A DNA stretch of 64,000 bases from NCBI RefSeq assembly GCF_963678635.1, contig NC_087062.1, positions 44,904,395 through 44,968,394 on the forward strand. The letters run 5' to 3'. Made by a program: the position numbers and the translations under genes. A model generated the notes under the pieces. That model was not told the origin of the DNA and did not search any database. It was given only the letters and a program-made list of their open reading frames with translations. The DNA is from Symsagittifera roscoffensis (taxonomy: Eukaryota > Xenacoelomorpha > Acoela > Convolutidae). This document shows, piece by piece, positions 18,752 through 30,308 of this stretch (positions are counted from its first letter, which is position 1; every line of letters begins with the position of its first letter).

Positions 18752-21700
18752 AGAAGGTTTAAGACGCTCCGGAGGGTTACCTCGGAGGGTACCCTAATCA
18801 CCCAAGTTACCTCGGAGGGTCCCCCTAAATTTACTAAGGAGGGTCAAAAAGATGCTTAATATGCTCCGGAGGGTTACTTCGGAGGGTACCTCCAAAATTT
18901 TCAAATTTTTTGATCTCGCTTAGAAGGTTCTCCCCCTAGCTTCAAAAAGCGTCAAAACAAGCTAGGAGCTCCAAGGGGAGCTGTTTTAACTTCTTAGGGT
19001 GATCTCGTGGAAATTTTCCACTAAGGAGGGTTGCTAAAGGGTTTAGCTGACTCCGGAGGGTCACTTCGGAGGGCCCCCCAAAATCAAGAAAAAAGGTTAT
19101 CTCACCGCAGTAAAGCCTCTGAAAGCGGTCTACCTGACTTAAAACTAGGTTGGCTGACACGGTCAACCTTCCCAGTTGAATAAAAAGATGTTTTGATAAA
19201 ATTTTCTGCCGCTCGGAGGGTTGCCCATGATTTGGACCCTCCGAACCAACAAATCCTAAAAAATTTTTCTTTTCCGAAATAATCAACCCAAAAACGGTTG
19301 CGATTCGGAAAAGTGGTCAAAAACGTCGACTTAGGGTACCAAAATTATCCCGATCGGATAACTAGTCTTTGAGAAATCGCCAAAAACGCGTTCGTCAAAA
19401 TGGCCTTTTTTCACCACCTATATAGGTTCTGAAAGACTTTTTCCGCAATTCCGGTCGAAAGTGCCTAAAATTACTTGAAATGAGCGTAGCAGCCCTGTAC
19501 GGCACTGGAATAATGCAAAAAACCGGACCAAAATTGGTTTAGAAACAAAAATTTGGCCAAAAACTATCAAATTTGGACCCTCCGATTCCTTCCTTTTCCA
19601 AACCTTAAGTCGTTAGCTCTATCCACGGAGCTACTCGGAGGGTTACCCAAAAATTTCTCTAGTAACCGAGCACGTTATGCTAGCACGCTCCTAATGCAAA
19701 AAAATTTTATTGCTCTAACTCTAAAAACTCAAAAACTCGATCCCCAAAACAGATTGACAAAATACAGAAAATTATCAAAATTTTGATCCAAAAATTTTCG
19801 TTTTCCTAACTTCTACTGAGTCTTTGCTCACGCGGTTTCTTTAGTGAAGGGGATCGAACTACGTAGCTACTCTTTATATAAAAGCTTTTTGCCTATCGGA
19901 AAAGCTCGGATATCCGAAAATTTGGGGGTCTACGGTTTGGTCGAAAATTGGTAATTTTCGACAAAAAATGGGTGTTTCTTGGGTCTAAATAGGAGATAAG
20001 TAATATACAATAAGGATAATAATCTATTAATAGTCGTTAATGAATAGTACTATACCCTCCTTTGCACCAAAATATCCGAATTAAGACCCTTAACTCGGAA
20101 ATTTGTAATCGATGGAGGGTACAATCGGACCGCGCCAATCGTGCCCCCCACCACTTAAGTTTTAAAGAAATAGTACCCGAACGATACTAAAATTGCTTCA
20201 ACGATACCCAACAGTCGTTGCGGATGTTGTCCTTGATGTCCCTGTTGAGTGTGGAACACGTTGATCAGCTTGCCACTCTACCCTCCGGCCACCGGCAAAA
20301 TTACCATTAACGTGCTTAAACACTCAAATTACACTCGAGGGAGGGTATCCAACCCTTCACCAAAACACACAATCTTTCTATCAGAAACGATATAAATCAA
20401 TCTGAAACAACAACAAATAGGAAGGTCAGATCACATCTCGTCCGGAAATAACATATAAACTGTCACTTTATGTTTTTTACTGTTTTTGGTCTTTTTTGGA
20501 TTTTTTACTGTTTTTTGTACTTTTTTGTTTTTAAATAAATTTGTTTTTGGCTTTTTGTTGGTTATACACTTTTTTTGTTGGTTTTACGCTTTCTCTTTAG
20601 TTGTTTTTGGTCCCGGGACCTCGGGACAAGCGGGTTCATGACTTCCCACCTAACCCTCCGGCCCCCGGAATTTTCGGTGTTAACTGAGTTAAAAAGCTAA
20701 ATTGTACTAGACGGAGGGTACGCACCTTCCCCCTAGTACAACAACGGTCATTAAGGCCTCTAACTCGGGCATACGCCCGGAGCGGAGGGTACGTCGCTGA
20801 AACGCTTGCTGATCATGATGGTTTCATGCCTTTAACAGGCCCACCCAGGAGCGCCATACTGACGTCTATGTAACATTCGCCCAAATATCACACAGCGACG
20901 GAGCGTAGAAAAAGTACCTATTAACGACTGGCAGGCGTCAGTTACCTTAATCCTACTCGGTTTTCACCGTCTCGACCTTGCCAGTTGATTTTCTGGTCTG
21001 TTTAGGGCAAAGTAAAAAGTTACCATTCTTAGGCCATCAGTCAAACGACTTTTGATCAGCTTTCGTTTACATGCGAACACAACCACATAGCTGAGTCTCG
21101 GATCCTCAGACTACGTGATTGTCATTAAAAACACGGCTCGAACAACCTATTTTTATATGTTTTTGTGTGGCAGTTCTATATTAAATCCATTAGAGATGGA
21201 TTGACCCTTTCCTTTTTCTAGCTACTCATGCTCTGAAATATTAAATAATAACGGTGTTAATTAAGATCTATGACATTATAGCAGCTATACAGTCAGTCTA
21301 TACAGTCCCTTCACATAGACAGTCTCTGGGGGACCAAGCCTCCGCTCCCGTAATATTCTTGAGATAACACTCTTATCTCTTTTATTTCGTGTCCCGGGAG
21401 GGTCCCGTGGTATATTTCTTCCCCCACTGAAGCCTCCTTCTCCACAAATATCCGTCGCTAAGGTTCTTATCGTGTGTTTTTGCCACGATAAGAGGCTTCG
21501 TAACTTTCTTGCTCGACTTTTCTTCACAATCTCTATCGTGGTTCTGTTTTTCGTCTTTTTATTCAAAATGGCCGTCTTTTCTCTATTTCTCAGAAATGTT
21601 CTTCTTCCAATCGAAATTTTAAAAATAAAAATTCTAGAACATTCTGACCCTCCGTCGCAACACTTTTTTGTTCATCAGGCCTTTAGTCACTCTTTTTTAT

Positions 21701-21900
21701 GTCGCCGGAAGGTTGTGCTGTGTCATCTGGCAGAATGGCACAAACTCGTCTTAGATTGTCGTCTTTTTTCCAGACGTCATTCTCATATTTTTTGTGTCGT
21801 CTAAAAACTCGAATTTTTCTGAGATGGTTGAAACATACCGTTTTTCTACAAGATAGAATAAAATCTAAAATTAGTTCTGGTGATCAAGTTTTCGTCAGTT
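18752..21900. repeat. CGGAGGGT-rich region, likely 5' LTR/leader of the gypsy element
   Basis: No ORF of note. The motif CGGAGGGT or its core GGAGGGT occurs about twenty times on either strand, e.g. near 18768, 18782, 18808, 18862, 19048, 19214, 19634, 20112, 20337, 20712, 20780, 21401, and inverted near 19236, 19576, 20277, 20651, 21650. A T-rich tract (20464-20600) is followed by a 12-base palindrome ggtcccgggacc near 20611. G+C is higher than in the DNA beyond ~21950. I infer that it belongs to the retroelement's 5' region, but no LTR ends were found. Confidence 0.45.
21429..21499. other. Nested perfect hairpin
   Basis: A 9-bp perfect stem, 21466-21474 with 21484-21492, sits inside a second 8-bp inverted repeat, 21429-21436 with 21492-21499. 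Another short hairpin (gagataa/ttatctc) lies near 21360. They mark the right margin of the G+C-richer region and may belong to the element's terminal sequence. Confidence 0.5.
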
Positions 21901-22421
21901 ATGTTATCATTTGGTCTAGATAGTCAAATTATGGTTACATGGCTATTTAAATTTTGCATTTGATTTTACCTGTTTAAACTGTGCCAATTTAACCTAAACT
22001 TTAATTTAATATATTGCAATTTACCCTTCGCTTGTTGTTATAAAATTTTATCCCATGCTTTATAACAAGAATCCAGAAATCCGGATAACAACTCCGAGTA
22101 GATATCTAACAACCATTAACCTTGATCATAAATTAGTTGCTGCATGTTATAATATTTTTGAAGCAATGTAAAATAGCTCGATGCAAAATTAAAAGGTGAT
22201 CACAGCATAAGCGAACAAAAAATACATTTGACTAATTTGCAATTGCAACGCGTTGCATCCGTTTCTTGAAAGACATAAATTAGCGTATAATGCATGTCTT
22301 TTAAAATAAAACATTCGAAGGATGAATTCACAGCTCACAGAAAGTCAAAACTTAAATGAAGTTGAAACTTACTAACGATTTGACTAGTTCATTACAAAAG
22401 GAGAGGTACTTGTGGGGGCTT

Positions 22422-22950
22422 ATTGTTCCGACTTTCGATACGAAAGTAACGGAATATTTGTGCTCGGGGTGGGTTTTTTTTTTCTTCAGACAAATTTCGA
22501 CTTTTTAACTAGCCATTTTTGACAGAATTTTTTAATATCATTCAAAAGGTATTGTTGTCCTGAGCTCAAATTTGAAAAAATATTTCACCTGTGATCATTT
22601 TTCGTAAAGTTATGGGGGTTTAAAGATTGCCATTTTGGCCAATTTGGGACAATTAACGCGCGATATATTTCGCGCTATTAACGCGTAAGCGGAGAGTTAA
22701 TCCGTCTTAAAATCGTTCCAAATTGGTTAAAAGAAGCTTATTTGCCATAATTGATTGGTTACAAGGAGCTAAATCTATCTTTTTGTACTTTAAATGGCGC
22801 GTGGGGGGATGATTTTCATTAAAAAAATTCAATATAAAATTTTTTTTTTTTTTAATTTTATTACATTTAATTTTTTAATGTTATTACTGCTCCATAAACC
22901 TTAAAAGGCAGTCGGAACATTCAGGGCTTCGCCCTGATACAAGCAGTCTT
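22422..22950 (-). mobile_element. ~530-base non-coding repeat, copy R1 (inverted)
   Basis: One of four copies (also 29019-29557, 29782-30308, 34699-35231). All begin or end with attgttccgactttcg and, at the other side, agtcggaacatt followed by the hairpin cagggcttcgccctg and gcagtctt. The inner 12-base ends are inverted repeats with one mismatch. The body has no ORF but conserved palindromes (cgcgttaa/ttaacgcg region). It looks like a non-autonomous DNA transposon; no clear target duplication was found. Confidence 0.75.
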
Positions 22951-25007
22951 GTTCTATTCGCAGACGCGTAGAATAGGATAATTTACCAAACAAAGTTTTG
23001 TGCATTGCGATACCAAATAATGGACAGTTTACCGAGGCCCGCACCAGGGAAGTCTTTGAGGCTGTGATCCCTACACGAGGAAACCCGATCATCACCAATT
23101 ATAGTAGTTGTCATCTTGAAAGTTTCCATTGTCCGTTTCCTTTATTTGCCTCCGCCTTCTTGACATAATCGTGAAAATGAATTTTACGAGTGCAAAAATT
23201 GCGTTGTGATAAACCCCAAAAAAGTTGGCTCATTTCAGTTTCAGTTTTGAATGATAATATAGACAGTTTTTGCATTCATTTTACCCTAAAATTGTGATAG
23301 CTGTAATTGAACTTTGTTTATTGTGATAGTTTGAATTCGCGACTCACGTGAGTCCTTTTTTCTTGCCTTAAATGAATTGACACCAGCGAACTTAAAGTTT
23401 TCAATTCGGTATTTACTTAGTACATCAGAGGTTAAGAGTAATTGCGAAACAATTGAGCCTAAAATAAAAAAAGCACAGGGTTTGAAAGGCTTAGGGCAAT
23501 TCGGTAGAGGATAAGATGGAATAGGGTGAATAGTGCTGTTACCCGTAGTATACACATCAATTGATAGTTGAGACGGTCAAAGCGTACCCAAATTTAGTCG
23601 AGTTGGTCCTACATAATTGAAATTGGTTCAGGCTGGCGGATTATACCCCAAAGTGATTGAAACAAACCGGTATGTGATCAAGGGCTTCAAAATTGACCCA
23701 TATTTGATCGATATGGTCACAACACATCCGAGTTTGGCCAAGAGCGACGACTGGTGTCAAAATTTGTTCAATCACGCCAGAGTTTGGTCAAAGTGCTTAA
23801 AATTTAAACGGTGAAATCATACCCATTTTTGGTCGAACTTGCACAAATTTGGTCGAGGTGGTCAAAATATACGTAAACTTGGTCGAGGCGGACGAAGCAT
23901 ACCCGAAATTGGTCGCTGATCGAATCAGGCACGAATTTTGGCGTAAAAGTCGAAACAAGAGTGGATCACCTGGACCTGGCTTTCAATTTGGGTGATTTTG
24001 GAAAAACTCTTTAGGATACATTTTATTTTCATAAGAGGGACATACATTTAAATTGAAAAAAGCATTTTGACATAGAATACTGAAAAAGACACACAAAACG
24101 TTGAGATCTGAAACTTGAACTTATTGATACAATGGTGATACTAGTACAGTACAAAGTAGGAAGAGTCTTGAAAGCTTCACTGGAGACACAAAGAAACGAA
24201 TGGAGCAAAAGGCCATCATATAAAATCAGAAGTGATTTTAACAATGAGAAAAATGAAGAGCACAAATAGAAAAATATTGGTAATCTATTCTCAATCTCCG
24301 AAACAAATATTATATTGGCAAATAGAAATGCGTGAAATACAGCGAATGGACAAAATATAAAATCATAGCAATCATAGAAAAGATATGGATACTTCTTTGA
24401 AATTGAATTTCCAGGTTATTATACTACACAAGTTAAAGTTTTGCGATAAATGAACATAGTTAAAGATAACGTCAAAAAGAAATGTCAAATCATATTGAAA
24501 CAAAAAAGAGACCTAAGAGTCTAGAATGATCTAGAAAAGTCTGAAAAAGCTACATCGCCTGTCTGAGGTTGTGTTGTGACACGTATAAATGCACTTCTGA
24601 AGAGTCGAGAAGATATCTACTGAGAGTAGACAAGACACTAAAAGAGTAGAACTGACTAGAATGAACTGACTACATAGAAAAATATAGGATAACAGTGGGC
24701 CTACTTTGACGACAAAAGGAAGGAAGAAAAAAGCGATGTGAACAGTCGGAATAGCGCACAGGCACAAAAAGCATCTGGAAAGATCAGTCAATCAATATTA
24801 ACATGGCAAAGCAACTCAACAAGTGCAGATGAGTTGTTAGCAAAATGAACATACTCTATTCTCAATAATTCAAATACCAAAAAACTTGTTCATGGTGTCA
24901 TGTAAAGTCGATTTTTAATGTTTTTTTTTTTAAAGCATGCGCGAAGAAGTTCATTTTGCCATGTAGGGTTCCAAACAAACAAATAGCAACACGTAAGTTT
25001 AAAAAGT
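22951..25007. other. AT-rich intergenic DNA
   Basis: Apart from the degenerate minisatellite at 23575-23930 nothing coding was recognised. It lies downstream of the MADF gene on that gene's strand. Confidence 0.4.
23575..23930. repeat. Degenerate minisatellite, ~35-base unit
   Basis: Words such as aaatttggtcgaggtggtca and agcatacccgaaattggtcg recur roughly every 30-40 bases with heavy divergence. Short ORFs here are by-products of the repeat and are not considered genes. Confidence 0.5.
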
Positions 25008-28000
25008 TTATTCGTACACATTAAAACCCAAAATCTCGTCGTTTGAGCTTTGAATGATAAGCGAAATGATCTGGAGCTTGAGTTTATTTTTGATAGACTG
25101 GTTTCGGATTGATTTTATCTCAGCCGCAATATACGCTCCAAAAGATTCGTCAGCCCCATACTGTTTGAATTCTTCTGTTTTATTTCTCGCTTCGTTTACT
25201 TGTAAGTTGACCGTCGAGTTTTTCGGAATATGAAGTGTTGAACTGTTGTTAGGCGGAATTCCTTCGTGCATATTTGCGAACTTCTGTCGCTTTCTTGGAG
25301 GCACCATGCTACGTAAGCTATTCGAGCTCTGATTGGCTGACGAGGCTAGAGGCAGTGATGTGGAGCCTCCTGATTGGCTGCTGTTCATCTGAGGAGCGAC
25401 AAATGACCTGCTCTTGTTGGCCTCGGGGAGGATTGCACAGGTGGGCTTGCTCGTAGCCTTAGTGGGGGAAGAGAGATCGCTGTTTGAGTAGAGAGGGGCT
25501 GAACAAGGGAGGGGCAGGGGCGTTGGCATTTCCTGCTTGATGCTAGCAACGGGTGAGGTACAACTTGAGGCGCTGGAATTCTGCAAATACAGATAAAATG
25601 TGCCTTGAGTCGACTTTTCTGCATATTTTAAGGATTAACAGTAACTTTCTGGAAAATGTTAAATTTAAAAAAAATCATTCTCAAAACCAGTTTAATGATG
25701 GTTAATTTGAAGAAAAAAACATACAGATCCCATTTTCTCGAGCCATACTTGAGCCGAAATTTGCTTTGTTCGATCTAAAGTGATGCTAATTGCTTTATCC
25801 GTCTTGCTCAACATGATAATTTTTCTACATGATCTTGATTCTTGTTTACTTACAGGCAGTGTTGTTGAGGCTGAGTTCGAGTTGATACTAGAGTTGTGAA
25901 ATGTCTGTTGCTGATAGGTAGTCACAGGACTGATCGGGATGTGATTGGCTGACCCGTGATACATGATAGTCGGCACCCGAGTGCAAGACGATGCACTACC
26001 CGACTCCTCGTTTCTGTTCGCGTCTACTCCATTATACAGCACTGGAAGCTTTCCAGAAAGACTCCCGTTCATATACGAGCCACTGTTCGGTGTCCTGGAA
26101 TCCCCGAAGCTCCTGGACATTATCATAGAATCGTCGGATCCTGTAGTTGATATGCTTAGTGGAATCCCGTTTGGAATCCTGGGACTGTTCAAATGAGATG
26201 CGACTAGATTTGATCGCTCTTCGGCCAACTTTGAAACCAAATCCGAACTGAGAAGGGGTGGGATCAAAGCTGATATTTCGGAGGCACTGAGTCCACTTAA
26301 AGGTCGTCCTGGCGACGACATCTGATGTGCAGTGGCGGCAACTGAAGCATAAGCAGCAGCTGTTCCATTGAGCAAAGCTGAGTTCCCGAGGTTGGCTAAC
26401 GTGAGCGCGGCTGTCTGGTGACTCTTGAGGAGGTCCAGACCAGAAGGGGGGTCGGAGCAACTCATTACTGATGATGCTGAGGTGGTTGTTGTGAGATGTT
26501 GTGCTATGGAAGGGATAGAGGAGCTGGCAGCACATATCGACGAAGGAGCATCTTCTGAAGACTAAAACCGAACACTGGATTAGTTATGTTTTTAGCGTTC
26601 TGTAATGAATACCTCGCCAATGATTTACAACATAAGTTAATATATGATTCCGATGAAAAATTGGATTGAAAACAAAGTTATAATAGAAAGCTGAATTAAT
26701 ATGATGTGGGAACTATTATAAAAGCTCAAGAAGAATAGCCTATTGCCAAATTCCGATCTCATGAATCTTCCAAGCACAGTTGTGATTGCGAAAAATTGAT
26801 TGTCCAAATTTATTTTTTTCCAATTTGTCTCGAGGTCTTTGTAGCTACATTGGAATAGGCTGATTGATTCCTCATACTGAAGAGAGCTATAGCGAGATTA
26901 AATTGATGAAAAAGTTAGTTGATGGCAATATGTTAGTGGTGTTGTGGTGGTACCTTGGGAGTGATGGATCTCTGGTTGCGGCGGATGTCCACACTCTCTG
27001 CGAGGAAGGAGAGTCTGTCGTAGTACTTGAAGCGGGTGTCCTCCGTCCGCCCAATCCCACTCTCGTTCATCTTCATCAGTCTGTTTCGCTCCTACACAAT
27101 CACAGCACATCACATCACATCACGTCACAATATATCTCAAAACTATTTTCAACAACCAAGCAAAACATCATCTGCGTTCATTTCCTGGAGTGTCAAACAC
27201 CATTCCCACCTAGCCCCCCAAAAAATGGAGGAAATTAATTGCGATAGTAACAATTATAAAACAAAATGAAACGGTCGAAGATCTTCATCGAGATAAAAAA
27301 AAGTTAATGACGCATTTTTCATGCAGACAGATGGTCAAACTTACCAGGGATACCTTCCGCTTACTAAAATACTCCCAGATCCTTTAATCTTTGTTACACT
27401 GATTGTTTGTTAATCATCAATTTTTAACTATCCCATTCTTTGATGTTTTCATTCACCTGTTTCTAAACATCTAAGACCACCCGAGAGATTTTGAAGATTA
27501 AACTTATAGTCAGGAAAACAGCGCCCTATAGTCTCGTCAAATAATAATAAGACAAAATGGTATTCACCCAGTTCCGATGCATTTTGAAGCTAGATAATGC
27601 CTATTGTTATATCCTACTCAGAACAAAGTGCAAAGTATGCGTCAGCAAGACTAACTTATACTGAATTACATCAAATAAATTATTTGCGAAACACTAGCTC
27701 CCATATTTTTCGTATCATATTGAAAAACAGGAATTGATTCTTGCGAGCGGTAGAAAATCAAGATGTTTCTTTGAAAGTGGATTTAAAATTACTCAGCATT
27801 TTCTATCAATATTTTCTCAACATGAACCACATGTTACATCGGTACATAAATCTGTGGCAAGGCTCATTATGATGGTAATAAAGGCATCTTAAATTGAACA
27901 AAGAAACCGAAAATGAACTAATTAAAATTCCAAAAAACAATTGAAGTTCAAATGCCTTTAGTCAACAAAAAATATATTGCCAAAATTTCCAAAATTTTTT

Positions 28001-28872
28001 CCGATGTGTAATCGCTGACTTGAAAACTTTTAAATTGTCTTCTCAAAGGCTACATTGCCGATTGAAAAGACATCGAGGTCAGCTCAACATAAATGATACC
28101 ATCCTCAACATCACCTCTCGTCAACTGGTGAACAATGAGCGAAGCGAACCCACTTTCGCAAGAGACTCCCAAACTGATTTTGATAAGGTCAAAAATAAAG
28201 TTATAAAACTAGTGACAGAGCAAAGCGTTTACTTAAGACATATTCGGAAAAAAATACGTATCCTTCTCAGTTTTTTTTGAGGATCTTATTTACATCCGCG
28301 ACGCCACGACTTAACCATGTGCAACCTATTTAGGAGAGCATAATAGCATAAGTTTTGATTCCAACTAAAAACCCCACTTTGAGATATGGCTTGTGACAAT
28401 TACTGTTTAGTTGATGCAGTGAAATAAATGAGGTGGATGGAGTCGGCGAATCTAAGTGGACACTGACCTGGTTGAACTGAGTTCTGATTGAGTTGATCTT
28501 CTTCTTGATGTCTGTGATGTTGAACTTGTCTCCCAGTTTGTCCAGTATCTTCACGTACGCGTGTGTCCTCTCACTATTGCTGTGATAGTTAGGGTGGCTG
28601 GGGTCCCACAAACACCTGTGTGTCTCGTACTCCGTCATCAGTATCTCCGCTTCCCAGTCGGTCCAATCGATCACCATCCTCGTCTTCTGATTGGACGACG
28701 AGCTCACTGGAGTAGCCGAACTGCTGCCATTCATTGAAGAAGTGGGGGACCCATTGCTTTTCACCAGGGGAGAACCAGGCTGAGGGGAGGACGAGTTGGA
28801 GGCCAGAACGAGAGGTGATAAAGACGCGGAGGCCATGGAAAGGTCATGGCACTGGTACGAGTCCATAGTCAT
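25008..28872 (-). CDS. MADF-BESS transcription-factor-like gene, four coding exons
   Basis: Coding exons: 28468-28872, 26954-27091, 25854-26561, 25008-25580; introns of 1376, 392 and 273 bases, all GT-AG, all in phase 0, giving 607 codons plus stop. A Ser/Pro-rich N-terminus (~1-65) precedes a MADF (Myb/SANT-like) DNA-binding domain at ~66-165, which spans the first intron: W-T-D-W-E, L-W-D-P, I-K-K-K-I-N-S-I-R-T-Q-F are its landmarks. Exon 3 is Ser/Asn/Gln-rich and probably disordered. Exon 4 has a basic P-R-K-R-Q-K nuclear signal, an I-K-Q-E sumoylation-type motif and a C-terminal BESS-like segment (D-E-S-F to I-I-Q) for protein contacts. Likely a nuclear sequence-specific regulator; targets unknown. 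A possible 3' splice site just upstream (28887) suggests a 5'-UTR intron. An AATAAA overlaps the stop codon (25007-25012). Confidence 0.85.
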
Positions 28873-29018
28873 ACGAAACTATGACTCTGTGTTAAGAAAT
28901 AATTGATTGCAATGAGCTTTTATGTGCTTCAAATAATCTTTTGTTGCCAGTTGTCGTGTTGGGAAAACACAAATCTTCAATCGGAGCTAGAACAGCAAGA
29001 ACTATTACTAAGAACAAC

Positions 29019-29557
29019 AAGACTGCTCGTATCAGGGCGAAGCCCTGAATGTTCCGACTGCCTTTTAAGGTTTATGGAGCAGTAATAACATTTAAAAAAT
29101 TCAATGAAATAAAACAAAATGAAAAAAAAAATTCTAAAATTTGAAATTTTTTTTTAAATAAAAATCATCCCCCCACACGCCATATAAAGTACAAAAGGAT
29201 AAGTTTCGCTCCTTGCAACAAACCAGTTAAGGCAAATAGGCTTCTTTTAACCAACTTGGAACGATTTCTAAGATGGATTAACTCTCCGGTTACGCGTTAA
29301 TAACGCGAAATATATCGCTCGTTAATTGTCCCAAATTGGCCAAAATGGCAATCTTTAAACCCCCGTAACTTTACGAAAAAAGATCACAGGTGAAATATCT
29401 TTTCAAATTTGAGCTCAAGACAACAATACCTTCTTTCGAATGATTAAAAAAAATTCCGTCAAAAATGGCTAGTTAAAAAGTCGACATTTGTCTGAAGAAA
29501 AAAAACCCACCCCGAGCACAAATATTCCGTTACTTTCGTATCGAAAGTCGGAACAAT
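29019..29557 (+). mobile_element. ~530-base non-coding repeat, copy R2
   Basis: Starts aagactgctcgtatcagggc and ends gtcggaacaat. It lies in the same direction as R3 and was directly joined to it before a short element inserted at their junction (29562-29777). Confidence 0.75.
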
Positions 29558-29561
29558 AAGA

Positions 29562-29777
29562 GGCTCTTTTCCAGTTCCCCCCTTTCAAATTCAACTTTGA
29601 AAAGCTTATTTAACCTTGTCATAATGCAATAAAATTTGGCGTGGTGAACAAACCAACAACTGTGAACAGATTTGTTCTTCATACTTTACAGCGTAACATC
29701 ACGCATTTAGCCGTAATAACACGTAAAACAAACATAAAACTCGGTATTTTGAAAGGTGGGGGGACTGGAAAAGAGCC
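29562..29777. mobile_element. 216-base inverted-repeat element (MITE) with 8-base target duplication
   Basis: Ends ggctcttttccagttccccc and the reverse complement of ggctcttttccagtcccccc. It is flanked by a perfect 8-base duplication, CAATAAGA, at 29554-29561 and 29778-29785. Eight-base duplications are typical of hAT and P-type transposases. No coding capacity, so it moved using enzymes from elsewhere. Removing it restores a head-to-tail junction of R2 and R3. Confidence 0.85.
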
Positions 29778-29781
29778 CAAT

Positions 29782-30308
29782 AAGACTGCTCGTATCAGGG
29801 CGAAGCCCTGAATGTTCCGACTGCCTTTTAAGGTTTATGGAGCAGTAGTAACATTAAGAAATGAAATGAAAAAAAAAACTATGAAATTTTTTTTCTAAAA
29901 TTTGAAATTTTTTATAAAAATCATCCACCCACACGCCATTTAAAGTACAAATGGATAGTTTCGCTCCTTGTATCAAATCAATTATGGCAAATAAGCTTCT
30001 TTCAACTAATTTGGAACGATTTCTAAGACTGATTACCTCTCCGCTTACGCGTTAATAGCGCGAAATATATCGCGCGTTAATTGTCCCAAATTGGCCAAAA
30101 TGGCAATCTTTAAACCCCCGTAACTTTACAAAAAATAATCACAGGTGAAAAATCTTTTCAAACTTGAGCTCAAGACAACAAAACTTTTCGAATGATAAAA
30201 AAAAATTCTGTCAAAAATAGCTAGTAAAAAGTCGAAATTTGTCTGAAGAAAAAAAACCTACCCCGAGCACAAATATTCCGCTACTTTCGTATTGAAAGTC
30301 GGAACAAT
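29782..30308 (+). mobile_element. ~530-base non-coding repeat, copy R3
   Basis: Same family as R1, R2 and R4 and head-to-tail with R2. Its first bases overlap the target duplication of the inserted MITE, showing that the tandem pair existed before that insertion. Confidence 0.75.

Noticed and set aside
1-22000. LTR pair for the large gypsy element
   Set aside because: I compared 1-615 with 14700-22400 by eye and found no convincing match; weak similarity near 18530 is low-complexity CA/A-rich sequence.
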